From Terriglobia bacterium (lineage in GTDB: Bacteria > Acidobacteriota > Terriglobia > Terriglobales > Acidobacteriaceae): a stretch of DNA of 41,970 nucleotides. The notes beneath the pieces were generated by a model. That model did not search any database and was not told where the DNA came from. It saw nothing but the letters and a program-made list of their open reading frames with translations. The stretch spans positions 1 to 41,970 of the forward strand of contig JAJPHW010000016.1 in the NCBI GenBank assembly GCA_021325035.1, written 5' to 3'. The position numbers and the translations under genes were made by a program. Below are positions 8,149 through 16,094 of the stretch, piece by piece (the first letter of the stretch is position 1; every line of letters starts with the position of its first letter).

Positions 8149-9454
8149 CCTTCGCCTTGTCTCCCGAGTCGCCTGCTCCTGCTCCTTTTTCAGCTGCCAG
8201 AGGCTGAATCTTGGCATTGTCGGGCAAGCCGTAAGCGCCCGCTGCCACGACTTTATCTCCGTCTTTCACGCCGTCAGCAATCTGAATATCGTCATCCTGC
8301 CGGATTCCCACGGTCACTGTTTTTTGGTGGGCGCGATTGTCTGAACCCGCGATCATGACAGATGTAGTTCCATCGGGAGCGGTTAGCAGGGAGGCAGCTG
8401 GCACTACCAGCGCGTCATTAATCGTCTTTGCGACCATTGCAAGCTGCACGCTGGTGCCGGGTTTTAATCGCTGGCCAGGATTCTTGAACTCGGCCCAGAC
8501 TTCCACGGTTGTACTGTTTGGATCGAGTGCGGGGCTGATGATTGTGATTTTGCCTTCGTAGGGTTTTTCTTCGCCCGGTGCCGTGATTATGGCGTCGCCG
8601 CCGACTTTCAGCAATGCGGCTTCCCGCTGAGGAATATGCGCGCGCGCCACGACGCGTGAGATGTCCATAACGGTGAGCAAAGGCGTACCTGCCGCCGCCA
8701 TCTCTCCGGGATATAGCGGACGATCGGTGATGACACCGTCAATGGGGCTATGAATTTCCGAGTAGCTAAGCGCAGCTTGGGCGCCAAGATATTTACCCTT
8801 GGCAGACTCAAGCTGACCGGCAGCGCCTCTCATGCCTTGCGCATTGGCAAATTTCTTGAGCGCGTCAAGGTGTTTCTGGGCGATTTCATACTGGTTGCGC
8901 GCGGTGGTGTAGTCCACCAGGCCTTGGTCGAGTTCTTTGCGCGGAAGCGCGCCTTGCTCATATAAATCCTGCCGGCTCTTATAAACTTTTTCTTGCGCAT
9001 CCAGCATCTGCTTCGCAGCATTGGTGTCGAGTTCGGCTTTTTGCAAATCTTCCGGCAGGCTCGCGCCGGTTGTGGTTTCATAGACAGCCTGCGCCTGTTC
9101 GTATGCGCCTTTATTGTCTTGGGCTGCGGCCGCGAGGTCTTGATTCTCCAGCGTGGCCAGTAATTGACCCCGGCGGACTTTACTTCCTCGCTGCACATAA
9201 AATGCCTTCACTGGAGCGCTGATTTTAGGCGTGATGGCTGATTGCGCCAGCGGGAACAAAACTGCATCCGTTTGCACCGTATGCTTAATTGTTTTCTTTT
9301 CCACGGGAACGATCTGCACGGCGACATTGGGTTCCTTATCCGCAGGTTCTTTTGAGCAGCCGATTGCGAAAAGAAGGAAAGCCGGCATCAGCACTCCAGA
9401 AATCCGAAGCGCGGAAAAAAAGGAGTTTCGAGTGAGAATGCGCTGGTTCGTCAT
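8138..9454 (-). CDS. RND efflux periplasmic adaptor (membrane fusion protein), lipoprotein
   Basis: A 438-residue HlyD/AcrA-type adaptor that links the inner-membrane permease to the outer-membrane factor. The N-terminus has a lipoprotein signal ending in LLFAIGC, so the mature protein should be anchored by a lipidated Cys near residue 33. It is followed by a barrel-sandwich hybrid half-motif (APVKAFYVQRGSKVRRGQLL), a coiled-coil hairpin rich in Ala/Gln/Lys (about residues 105-220), the second half (SPIDGVITDRPLYPGEM), then beta-barrel and membrane-proximal domains. The C-terminal 20 residues are charged and probably flexible. It starts 3 bases after the outer-membrane factor stop and overlaps the permease by 11 bases, a tightly packed operon. 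Confidence 0.93.
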   Translation of the reverse strand: MTNQRILTRNSFFSALRISGVLMPAFLLFAIGCSKEPADKEPNVAVQIVPVEKKTIKHTVQTDAVLFPLAQSAITPKISAPVKAFYVQRGSKVRRGQLLATLENQDLAAAAQDNKGAYEQAQAVYETTTGASLPEDLQKAELDTNAAKQMLDAQEKVYKSRQDLYEQGALPRKELDQGLVDYTTARNQYEIAQKHLDALKKFANAQGMRGAAGQLESAKGKYLGAQAALSYSEIHSPIDGVITDRPLYPGEMAAAGTPLLTVMDISRVVARAHIPQREAALLKVGGDAIITAPGEEKPYEGKITIISPALDPNSTTVEVWAEFKNPGQRLKPGTSVQLAMVAKTINDALVVPAASLLTAPDGTTSVMIAGSDNRAHQKTVTVGIRQDDDIQIADGVKDGDKVVAAGAYGLPDNAKIQPLAAEKGAGAGDSGDKAKDEK

Positions 9455-9457
9455 GCG

Positions 9458-10810
9458 TTAAAAGTTTCCCGTGAGAGTTTGGAGGTTTGCAAGAGCAACG
9501 CGGTAGCGGACTTGCCCGTCATTGAAAGCATTGCGGGCTTGGGTCAGCGTGTTTTGTGCGTCCACCACTTCGAGGACCAACGCTTCACCCGCTTGATAGC
9601 GCAAATTTGTGAGTCGGAGACTATCGGCGGCCAATTCTGAAGACTGACTCAAAGAATCAAGTTCGGCGTGTGCGGCTCGTGCTTCTTCGTAAAGTGTGTG
9701 CAATTTTGCCAGCAGTTGACGTTGTGTAAAACTTAATTCCACCCGCGCCTGGTCACGGCGTAAATCGGCTTGCTTCACCTGGCTTCGTCCGGCGCCCCAA
9801 TTCCATACTGGTAGCTGTAGTGTCGCGGTCGCAGCATACCCCAAATTGCGAACGCCGTTGGTTTCCGTGGCAAAGTGGTTTGCATCAATGCCGTAAAAAT
9901 AATTCAGGTTGAGGGAAGGCAGGAAGTTATTCCACGCCACAAACACCTCTTGATTTGCCGCTTTCAGTGATGCCAGCGCGGCGCGCAACTCCGGGTTTTT
10001 ATTGGCGGCCGCTGCCTGGATGTCGGCGAAGGGCGCCAGAGGTTCAAGCATCTGCAAATCGTCCACAACGGAAAAGTTTTGGTTGAAGTCTGGGAACATC
10101 AGAACTGCCAATTCCATGCGGCTGCGGTTCATTTCCAGTTCTGCTTCCCGCAAATCGCGTTGTTGTTGCTGAAACTGCAATTGTGCTTTCACGACATCTG
10201 AATGCGCGACTTCGCCGCCCTGTTGCAGCTTTTGGCTGATGTCCGTGAAATGCCGGGCTTCTTCCATCGCGCGTTGAGCAGTGGCGTATTTCCGCTGGGC
10301 CGCCGCGAATCCGTAATAGCTCTGAACAACCGTGACCACCAATCCACGCGCCGCAATTTCTGCTTTGGCCTTGGCGACTGCTTCCAGAGCGGAGGTACGG
10401 CGATAATCCGCGACGTTCGCCAGCGACAGGGTTTCATTCACATTGCCCTGGCTGATGTACTCGTGAACTCCATTGTTTGCGATGAAGCGTGAACCTGAGG
10501 TGCCGTTGCCCTCGGTGTAGTTAAAGGCAGCGTTGTAATTCACATTGGGCAGCAAGGCGGCCCGGCTCTGGACGCGATCTTCTTTTGCCAATCTTGCGTC
10601 TGTCACTGCCGAGCGGTACTCCGGATTGTTGACCTTGGCGCGTGCCAGTGCATCCTGCAACGTGAGCGTAAGTGGTGCCTCATTGGCCGTTGGCACCGGG
10701 TTATCGCTGGTGACAACTTGCGCAGAACCGGGAATGGCAAGGCCAAGGGCAAGCCAGCCGGCCAAACGAAAAAGTCTGGATTTCAGTGAAAATAAAGCTA
10801 TTTTTTGCAT
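9458..10810 (-). CDS. TolC-family outer-membrane efflux protein
   Basis: About 450 residues forming the outer-membrane channel and periplasmic tunnel of the RND system. A signal peptide is visible (MQKIALFSLKSRLFRLAGWL followed by a hydrophobic run ending GSAQ). Two OEP repeats follow: one begins LTLQDALARAKVNNPEYRSA, the second carries IQAAAANKNPELRAALASLK. Long Ala/Gln-rich helices and the ending YQAGEALVLEVVDAQNTLTQ are diagnostic. The ATG at 10810 has GAG 6 bases upstream; an in-frame ATG at 10837 would add nine residues before the signal peptide. It is the first gene of the three-gene efflux operon, and a 6-3-6 dyad about 62 bases upstream of the start is a candidate operator. Confidence 0.92.
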   Translation of the reverse strand: MQKIALFSLKSRLFRLAGWLALGLAIPGSAQVVTSDNPVPTANEAPLTLTLQDALARAKVNNPEYRSAVTDARLAKEDRVQSRAALLPNVNYNAAFNYTEGNGTSGSRFIANNGVHEYISQGNVNETLSLANVADYRRTSALEAVAKAKAEIAARGLVVTVVQSYYGFAAAQRKYATAQRAMEEARHFTDISQKLQQGGEVAHSDVVKAQLQFQQQQRDLREAELEMNRSRMELAVLMFPDFNQNFSVVDDLQMLEPLAPFADIQAAAANKNPELRAALASLKAANQEVFVAWNNFLPSLNLNYFYGIDANHFATETNGVRNLGYAATATLQLPVWNWGAGRSQVKQADLRRDQARVELSFTQRQLLAKLHTLYEEARAAHAELDSLSQSSELAADSLRLTNLRYQAGEALVLEVVDAQNTLTQARNAFNDGQVRYRVALANLQTLTGNF

Positions 10811-10871
10811 AATAATCTCGTAAGTTTTACCTGGCATTACTCACGCACAGCGTGACCGGGAGAGGGCTTTC

Positions 10872-10886
10872 GACACTTTTAGTGTC
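10872..10886. promoter_or_regulatory. Candidate operator of the RND efflux operon
   Basis: GACACT-ttt-AGTGTC is a perfect 6-3-6 dyad in the 202-base divergent region between the tolC operon and the PilZ-GAF gene, with its near edge 61 bases from the tolC ATG. Short dyads of this form are typical of TetR- or MarR-class efflux regulators, but no such regulator gene is adjacent, so the binding factor is unknown. It could also serve the divergent gene 127 bases away. Confidence 0.4.
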
Positions 10887-11012
10887 CAAAAATCAAGATT
10901 AAGAGAACCTGAACCTGCGTTACCGTCAGCCTTGGCCATTATTCTTGCACTTCTGACTCGGATTCGTCACTTCCCAGCGGCTCCCGGCGGAGTAATATGA
11001 GATCAAGGCGAA

Positions 11013-12701
11013 ATGCAAATTTCTCCACCCAAGCCAGAGAGGACGAGTTCCCAACCACCTCCTGCGCGTGAGCGCCGTCGCCGTTTGCGGCATCGCGTTC
11101 ACACCCCGGCGTATGCCAGCCTGAATCAGTCCAGAGGCGCGATGCTTGATTTGTGCGCGATTCTTGATTTGAGCGAGGAGGGCATGTGCCTCCAAAGCCC
11201 GGTTCCGCTGGAGACCAATCGCCGCATTGATTTGCTGTTGGACTTCTCGGAGACCAAGAGCCGGATCCCAGTTACAGGTTTTGTCGTTTGGTCCGACCGT
11301 ACTGGCCGGGCCGGTATTCGCTTCGAGAACTCGACGGAAGCGCCTTTATCTGAAAATAAAATGCAGGCGCTCAAGGAGTGGCTGTTCGTCAATGCCATTA
11401 CGGCGTGGATGCATAATGCTCCAACGCGGCCCATGAATGTTGCTGCACCGCGAAGCGCGGAAGAATCCAGTTCGCCCTCTGCGCCCGATTTTACAGGTCT
11501 GCTTGCTGCGGTGGATGCTGTAAAACGTGAAGTCGAAGCTTTGGGGCCGAACTTGGATGCCGCACTGCGATTGATTGCGGAACGCGCCGCAGATTTTACT
11601 CAGGCCTCGGGTGCGGCCATTGCCATTGCGGACTTTGAGAGTTCCCGTCTTCCCGCGTCGGCAGTGCAAGAAATGACGTGCCGTGCCCGCGCTGGCACGG
11701 ATGCGCCAGACCTCGGTGCTCGATTACAAGTCGGTTCGGGGTTTTCAGGGGAATGTGTTCGCACGGGCAGATTGCTTCGCTGTGAAGACACCGAATCCGA
11801 CCCACGTGTGGACCAGGCCAACTGCCGCGCGCTGGGTATTCGTTCGATTGCAGCGGTACCGGTACGTTCGGGCAACTTTATTGCGGGACTTCTGGAAGTT
11901 TTCTCTCCTGCACCGCACGCATTTGACACAATCCCGAGTCCAATTTTTCTTCGACTGGCGGATGCGGCTTCATTTGCGATTCACCGCGCTGCTAAAGCCA
12001 TGGTCAAAGAGCATAGTTCCGCGGAAACTTTACGCAGGGAAGCAGCTACCGCAATACCACGGCCTTCCACCAAAAATTTCTGGCCTGAGCGAATTGTTCC
12101 GGATAATGATCCTGACGTTCCCGCGCTGATGGAAAGCGCTTCTGCGGAGCAACCGATGTCGCCCCTACGGCGAATCTTGCTCTTTGCAGTAGCTCTAACG
12201 TTGATTCTTGTTGTGGTGTGGTTGATTAAGACGTGGCCGGCGCATCCTACCCCGCAAGGCGTTGATACAAACCATCCAGTTTCTGCTGCGCCAAATTCGG
12301 CGACGCCTTTGCCCGTCGGCATGGATGGATTGCGCCAGTTGGCTACTCAAGGCGATCCCGCGGCGGAATTTGCCCTCGGCGTCCACTATGCGACGGGAGA
12401 CGACGTGCCCCAAGACTATAGTGAAGCCGTCCGTTGGTTTTCCATGGCAGCTGAACAGGGGCATGTAATGGCACAGGCCACACTCGGCGCGTATTACTGG
12501 GCTGGGCGTGGCGTTCCTCAGGACATGCAGAAAGCCTACTTCTGGGCGGTGCTCGCGCAAGCGGGCGGGGATGAGGCGAGTAAAGTTCGGGTCCAATTTT
12601 TGACTTCCCGCATGACGCGTACGCAGATCCTGGCTGCCCAACAACGCGCCAACGACTGGATCAAAGAACACCAGTTGATGACTGCTAAGCCCACTACTTA
12701 A
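11013..12701 (+). CDS. PilZ-GAF-TM-Sel1 repeat protein
   Basis: A 562-residue multidomain protein. Residues about 22-110 form a PilZ domain: an Arg-rich stretch (RERRRRLRHR) precedes DLSEEG, matching the c-di-GMP-binding RxxxR and (D/N)xSxxG motifs. A GAF domain occupies about 165-325 and contains Cys248, Cys257 and Cys271 with C-x8-C-x13-C spacing. One membrane helix lies near 385-406 (LLFAVALTLILVVVWLI). After it come two or three Sel1/TPR-like repeats (about 445-540), including AEFALGVHYATGDDVPQDYS and AQATLGAYYWAGRGVPQDMQ. By topology the sensors are cytoplasmic and the Sel1 scaffold is outside. ATG 11013 has AAGGCG close upstream. It is divergent from the efflux operon. The role is inferred as a c-di-GMP-responsive envelope scaffold; the GAF ligand is unknown. 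Confidence 0.85.
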   Translation: MQISPPKPERTSSQPPPARERRRRLRHRVHTPAYASLNQSRGAMLDLCAILDLSEEGMCLQSPVPLETNRRIDLLLDFSETKSRIPVTGFVVWSDRTGRAGIRFENSTEAPLSENKMQALKEWLFVNAITAWMHNAPTRPMNVAAPRSAEESSSPSAPDFTGLLAAVDAVKREVEALGPNLDAALRLIAERAADFTQASGAAIAIADFESSRLPASAVQEMTCRARAGTDAPDLGARLQVGSGFSGECVRTGRLLRCEDTESDPRVDQANCRALGIRSIAAVPVRSGNFIAGLLEVFSPAPHAFDTIPSPIFLRLADAASFAIHRAAKAMVKEHSSAETLRREAATAIPRPSTKNFWPERIVPDNDPDVPALMESASAEQPMSPLRRILLFAVALTLILVVVWLIKTWPAHPTPQGVDTNHPVSAAPNSATPLPVGMDGLRQLATQGDPAAEFALGVHYATGDDVPQDYSEAVRWFSMAAEQGHVMAQATLGAYYWAGRGVPQDMQKAYFWAVLAQAGGDEASKVRVQFLTSRMTRTQILAAQQRANDWIKEHQLMTAKPTT

Positions 12702-12765
12702 CTCGGCATCTTCGCAAGGATTTCCGAGCGCTCCATTGCGGGTTTACCATATAAAAAAGGCTTTT

Positions 12766-13881
12766 ATGCCGACGCTTCGTGAAGTCGTCGATGAAAATGT
12801 CCGTGAAGGCGTTCTCTACGAAAAATTAGACCGAAATCGCGTTCGCTGCTTCGCTTGTGGACATTGCTGTCCCATTCCCGACGGTCAACCCGGCGTTTGC
12901 AAAGTCCGCTACAACCGGGGCGGCACGCTCTACGTCCCCTGGGGTTATGTCGGAGGAGTGCAATGCGACCCTATCGAGAAGAAACCATTCTTCCATGCCT
13001 ATCCCGGCGCTCTTGCGTATAGTTTTGGCATGTTAGGGTGCGATTTGCATTGCGCCTACTGCCAGAACTGGGTGACTTCCCAAGCGTTACGCGATCCGCG
13101 AGCCGTTTCGCAGCCGCTGAGCGCAAGTCCAAAGGGGCTCGTCAAAGAAGCTATAAATCTAGGCGCGAAGGTTTTGGTCAGCACCTACAACGAACCGCTC
13201 ATCACTGCTGAATGGGCTGTCGAAATTTTTAAAGAAGCAAAATCTGCCGGCCTGATTACAGGATTCGTCTCTAACGGCAACGCTACGCCTCAAGTCCTCG
13301 AATACCTGCGCCCGTGGATTGATCTCTACAAAGTGGATCTAAAAAGTTTTGACGATCAGCATTATCATGAGCTCGGCGGGCGCATCGGGCCCATTCTCGA
13401 CACGATTTGCCGCTTGTATGAGATGAAAGTCTGGGTTGAAATCGTTACGTTGTTGATTCCCGGCTTCAACGATTCATCCGATGAATTGCAAAAGCTCGCA
13501 GAGTTTTTGGCCGGTATTTCTCAGGATATTCCCTGGCACATCACCGCCTATCATCACGACTACAAAATGAATGATCACCGTAATACAAACGCCGATGATC
13601 TGATGCGCGTTGCAGAGATCGGCAAAGCAGCAGGATTGCGCTACGTTTATGCGGGAAATCTGCCGAGGCAAGTTAGTGACCTAGAAAATACTTACTGCCA
13701 CGTTTGCTCCACGCTGTTGATCGAGCGCGATGCATATTTTATTAAAGATTATCGCCTCACTAAGAATGGCAGTTGCCCATCCTGCGGCACTGCTGTTCCC
13801 GGACGTTGGGCCGAAAAATTCTCAAGCCAAATCACCGGTCAGCCATTCCTTCCTGGGCGCAACCGCTTTATCACACTGTAA
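12766..13881 (+). CDS. amrS: AmmeMemoRadiSam system radical SAM enzyme
   Basis: A 371-residue radical SAM protein of the AmrS group, related to pyruvate-formate-lyase activating enzymes. The [4Fe-4S] cluster motif is Cys92-x3-Cys96-x2-Cys99 in GCDLHCAYCQNW. An N-terminal Cys-rich element (Cys28, 31, 34, 35, 45; CFACGHCCPIPDGQPGVC) and two C-terminal CxxC pairs (CHVC and CPSC) may hold metal. Other family signatures are STYNEPLITAEW, YKVDLKSFDDQHY and ITAYHHDYKMND. The substrate of this family is not settled; it is named for co-occurrence with AMMECR1 and Memo proteins, neither of which is in this window. The ATG at 12766 has AAGG at suitable distance; an upstream TTG at 12736 is less likely. 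Confidence 0.9.
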   Translation: MPTLREVVDENVREGVLYEKLDRNRVRCFACGHCCPIPDGQPGVCKVRYNRGGTLYVPWGYVGGVQCDPIEKKPFFHAYPGALAYSFGMLGCDLHCAYCQNWVTSQALRDPRAVSQPLSASPKGLVKEAINLGAKVLVSTYNEPLITAEWAVEIFKEAKSAGLITGFVSNGNATPQVLEYLRPWIDLYKVDLKSFDDQHYHELGGRIGPILDTICRLYEMKVWVEIVTLLIPGFNDSSDELQKLAEFLAGISQDIPWHITAYHHDYKMNDHRNTNADDLMRVAEIGKAAGLRYVYAGNLPRQVSDLENTYCHVCSTLLIERDAYFIKDYRLTKNGSCPSCGTAVPGRWAEKFSSQITGQPFLPGRNRFITL

Positions 13882-13983
13882 ACGCGAGCGATTTGGGAGC
13901 ACCCTCTTATGCCCCACGGTCATGCAGAATAAATTTCCCATTTGCCACAACGGCCATCCGCACGATATATCTCTTTGCAGCTC

Positions 13984-16092
13984 ATGATGATCCAAAAATC
14001 TCTCCCCCTACTTCTCGCCGTTATCTTTTTTGCTGTTTTCACGCAAGCCGAGACAAAACCCAAGCTCTCGCTCGACGAGTTTTTCAATTACGCTTTTTAC
14101 GATGCGATTGCTCTTTCGCCGGATGGTCACGCTCTCGTTCTGGTGACTGATCGCCCCGATTGGGACCAAAATATTTTCCGCAACGAACTTTACCTCTACC
14201 GCGATGACGGCCGGGGACTGATTCAACTTACCCAATCCGGCAAAGACTCGCATCCGCAATGGTCGCCCGACGGCGCGTGGATAGCATTTTTATCCGAAAG
14301 AAAGTCGGATGCCGGCAAAACCGATTCTTCCGACGACGACAAGAAGAGCGAAGACACTTCTCAGCTCTTTGTGATTTCGCCCAATGGCGGCGAGGCCATC
14401 CCCATTACAACGGGTGATGAAGAGGTTCATTCCTTCGCATGGTCCGCTGACTCGAAGACGCTTTACTTTGCAACGCGAACGCCATGGACAAAGTCACAAA
14501 AAGACGCACATAAAAAAGAATGGAAGGACATTCAACGCTATCGTGGTGACGAGCGTGGTGACACGATCTTTAGCATAAATTTCGCTGGAGCTCTCGCGCG
14601 CCGTGCGGGACTTGGTAAAAAGCCGGCAGATGATTCGGAAGAAGACACTACGTTAACGCCAGGCTCGATTGCGATTTCTGCCACGCCTTGGCGCGTTAAA
14701 GAGCTTATAGCTTCGCCCGATGCTCATCAACTTGCTTTTGTAAGCGAATCGGTTTCTCAACGGGACGAGCGCGTAAACGAATTCGAAATTTTCACCATAG
14801 ATTTGACGAAAGCGGCTTCCGCACCGCACCAGGTCACTCACAATGAGGCCGTCGAGGAACAGATTCGCTGGTCGCGCGACGGACACCATATCTTTTTCAC
14901 GATTGAAGTCGGCTCGGTGGAAGGGAAGTATGAAGATACGCAGCCCCGCCTCTATTGGGCAGATGCGAGTACGGGTGAAACGCAGCGCTGGGCCAGCGAT
15001 TTCAATGGCATGATTGTGCATTATGCGGTTACCGATGACGGTGTTCTCGCCCTCGGCCGTATCGGGACGGAAGTCCAAGTCTATGCGCAATCCAGCCCAT
15101 CGAAGCCATTCATCAAGCAAGCTGGATGGCCCGGCACTTACGATCTCATCGCAACCAGCGATCATTCACCGCGCATCGCAGTGCTGCACTCAACCATCGA
15201 AAAGCCGCTTGAAGTTTATTGGGCCAATGACATTGCAAAACTTGCACAAGCCCAGCCAGTGACTTCATTTAATCAGCTTTTCACTGAGCGCGAACTTCCT
15301 CGTGCGAAACCTTATCAATGGAAAGCAGATGATGGGACCACCATTGAAGGCATGTTGATGTACCCGCAGGGAAAATTTGAAGCCAAGAATTTGCCGATGT
15401 TTGTCTTTATTCATGGTGGCCCGGCCGATGCGGACGGAAATCACTTTGAAGCCGATTGGTATGTGTGGGACCGCCTCGCCGCCGGCCAAGGCTGGCTTGT
15501 ATTTGAACCGAACTATCGCGGTTCGACCGGGTACGGCGACAAATTCCTGGCGGGTATTGTCCCGCAAATCGTTTCCCGCCCCGGCAAAGATATTTTGGAG
15601 GGAGTGGACGCTCTCGTGAAAGATGGCATCGCCGATCCCGCTCATCTCGCCATTGGCGGATACAGCTATGGCGGCTACATGACCAACTGGCTCATCACGC
15701 AAAGCACACAATGGAAGGCTGCCGTCACTGGCGCAGGGTCGGTCGAACACGTCGCCGACTGGGGAAACGACGACACAACTTTCGACGACGCATATTTCCT
15801 TGGCGGATTACCCTGGGAACAACCGAAACGTTATCAGGATGAAGCTGCAATCTTTCAGATGAACAAAGTCCGGACTCCTACGCACATCGTTTCCGGTTCA
15901 GACGATATTCGCGTCGCGGTTGCTGAAGATTATCTGCTCGAGCATGCCTTGCATAATTTGGGTATCCCAAGTGAGCTGCTGATTTTCCCAGGGGAAGGCC
16001 ATTCGCTCGACAAAAATCCCTGGCATGGGAAAATTAAAGTAAGAGAAGAGTTGAAGTGGTTGCAGAAATACGGGGGAATTCCAGAGCAGTAA
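13984..16092 (+). CDS. S9 family peptidase (prolyl oligopeptidase / acylaminoacyl-peptidase type)
   Basis: About 702 residues. A signal peptide (MMIQKSLPLLLAVIFFAVFT, ending near QAE) indicates export. The first half is a WD40-like beta-propeller with repeats such as ALSPDGHALVLVTDRPDWDQ and SHPQWSPDGAWIAFLSERKS. The C-terminal half is an alpha/beta hydrolase: HGGPADADGN forms the oxyanion region, GGYSYGGYM carries the nucleophile near Ser561, SGSDDIRV the Asp, and PGEGHSL the His. It should cleave short peptides in the periplasm. The start is one of two adjacent ATGs (13984 or 13987); the ribosome binding site is weak, and an upstream TTG at 13942 would put 14 residues ahead of the signal peptide. 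It lies about 100 bases after amrS on the same strand. Confidence 0.92.
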   Translation: MMIQKSLPLLLAVIFFAVFTQAETKPKLSLDEFFNYAFYDAIALSPDGHALVLVTDRPDWDQNIFRNELYLYRDDGRGLIQLTQSGKDSHPQWSPDGAWIAFLSERKSDAGKTDSSDDDKKSEDTSQLFVISPNGGEAIPITTGDEEVHSFAWSADSKTLYFATRTPWTKSQKDAHKKEWKDIQRYRGDERGDTIFSINFAGALARRAGLGKKPADDSEEDTTLTPGSIAISATPWRVKELIASPDAHQLAFVSESVSQRDERVNEFEIFTIDLTKAASAPHQVTHNEAVEEQIRWSRDGHHIFFTIEVGSVEGKYEDTQPRLYWADASTGETQRWASDFNGMIVHYAVTDDGVLALGRIGTEVQVYAQSSPSKPFIKQAGWPGTYDLIATSDHSPRIAVLHSTIEKPLEVYWANDIAKLAQAQPVTSFNQLFTERELPRAKPYQWKADDGTTIEGMLMYPQGKFEAKNLPMFVFIHGGPADADGNHFEADWYVWDRLAAGQGWLVFEPNYRGSTGYGDKFLAGIVPQIVSRPGKDILEGVDALVKDGIADPAHLAIGGYSYGGYMTNWLITQSTQWKAAVTGAGSVEHVADWGNDDTTFDDAYFLGGLPWEQPKRYQDEAAIFQMNKVRTPTHIVSGSDDIRVAVAEDYLLEHALHNLGIPSELLIFPGEGHSLDKNPWHGKIKVREELKWLQKYGGIPEQ

Positions 16093-16094
16093 TC

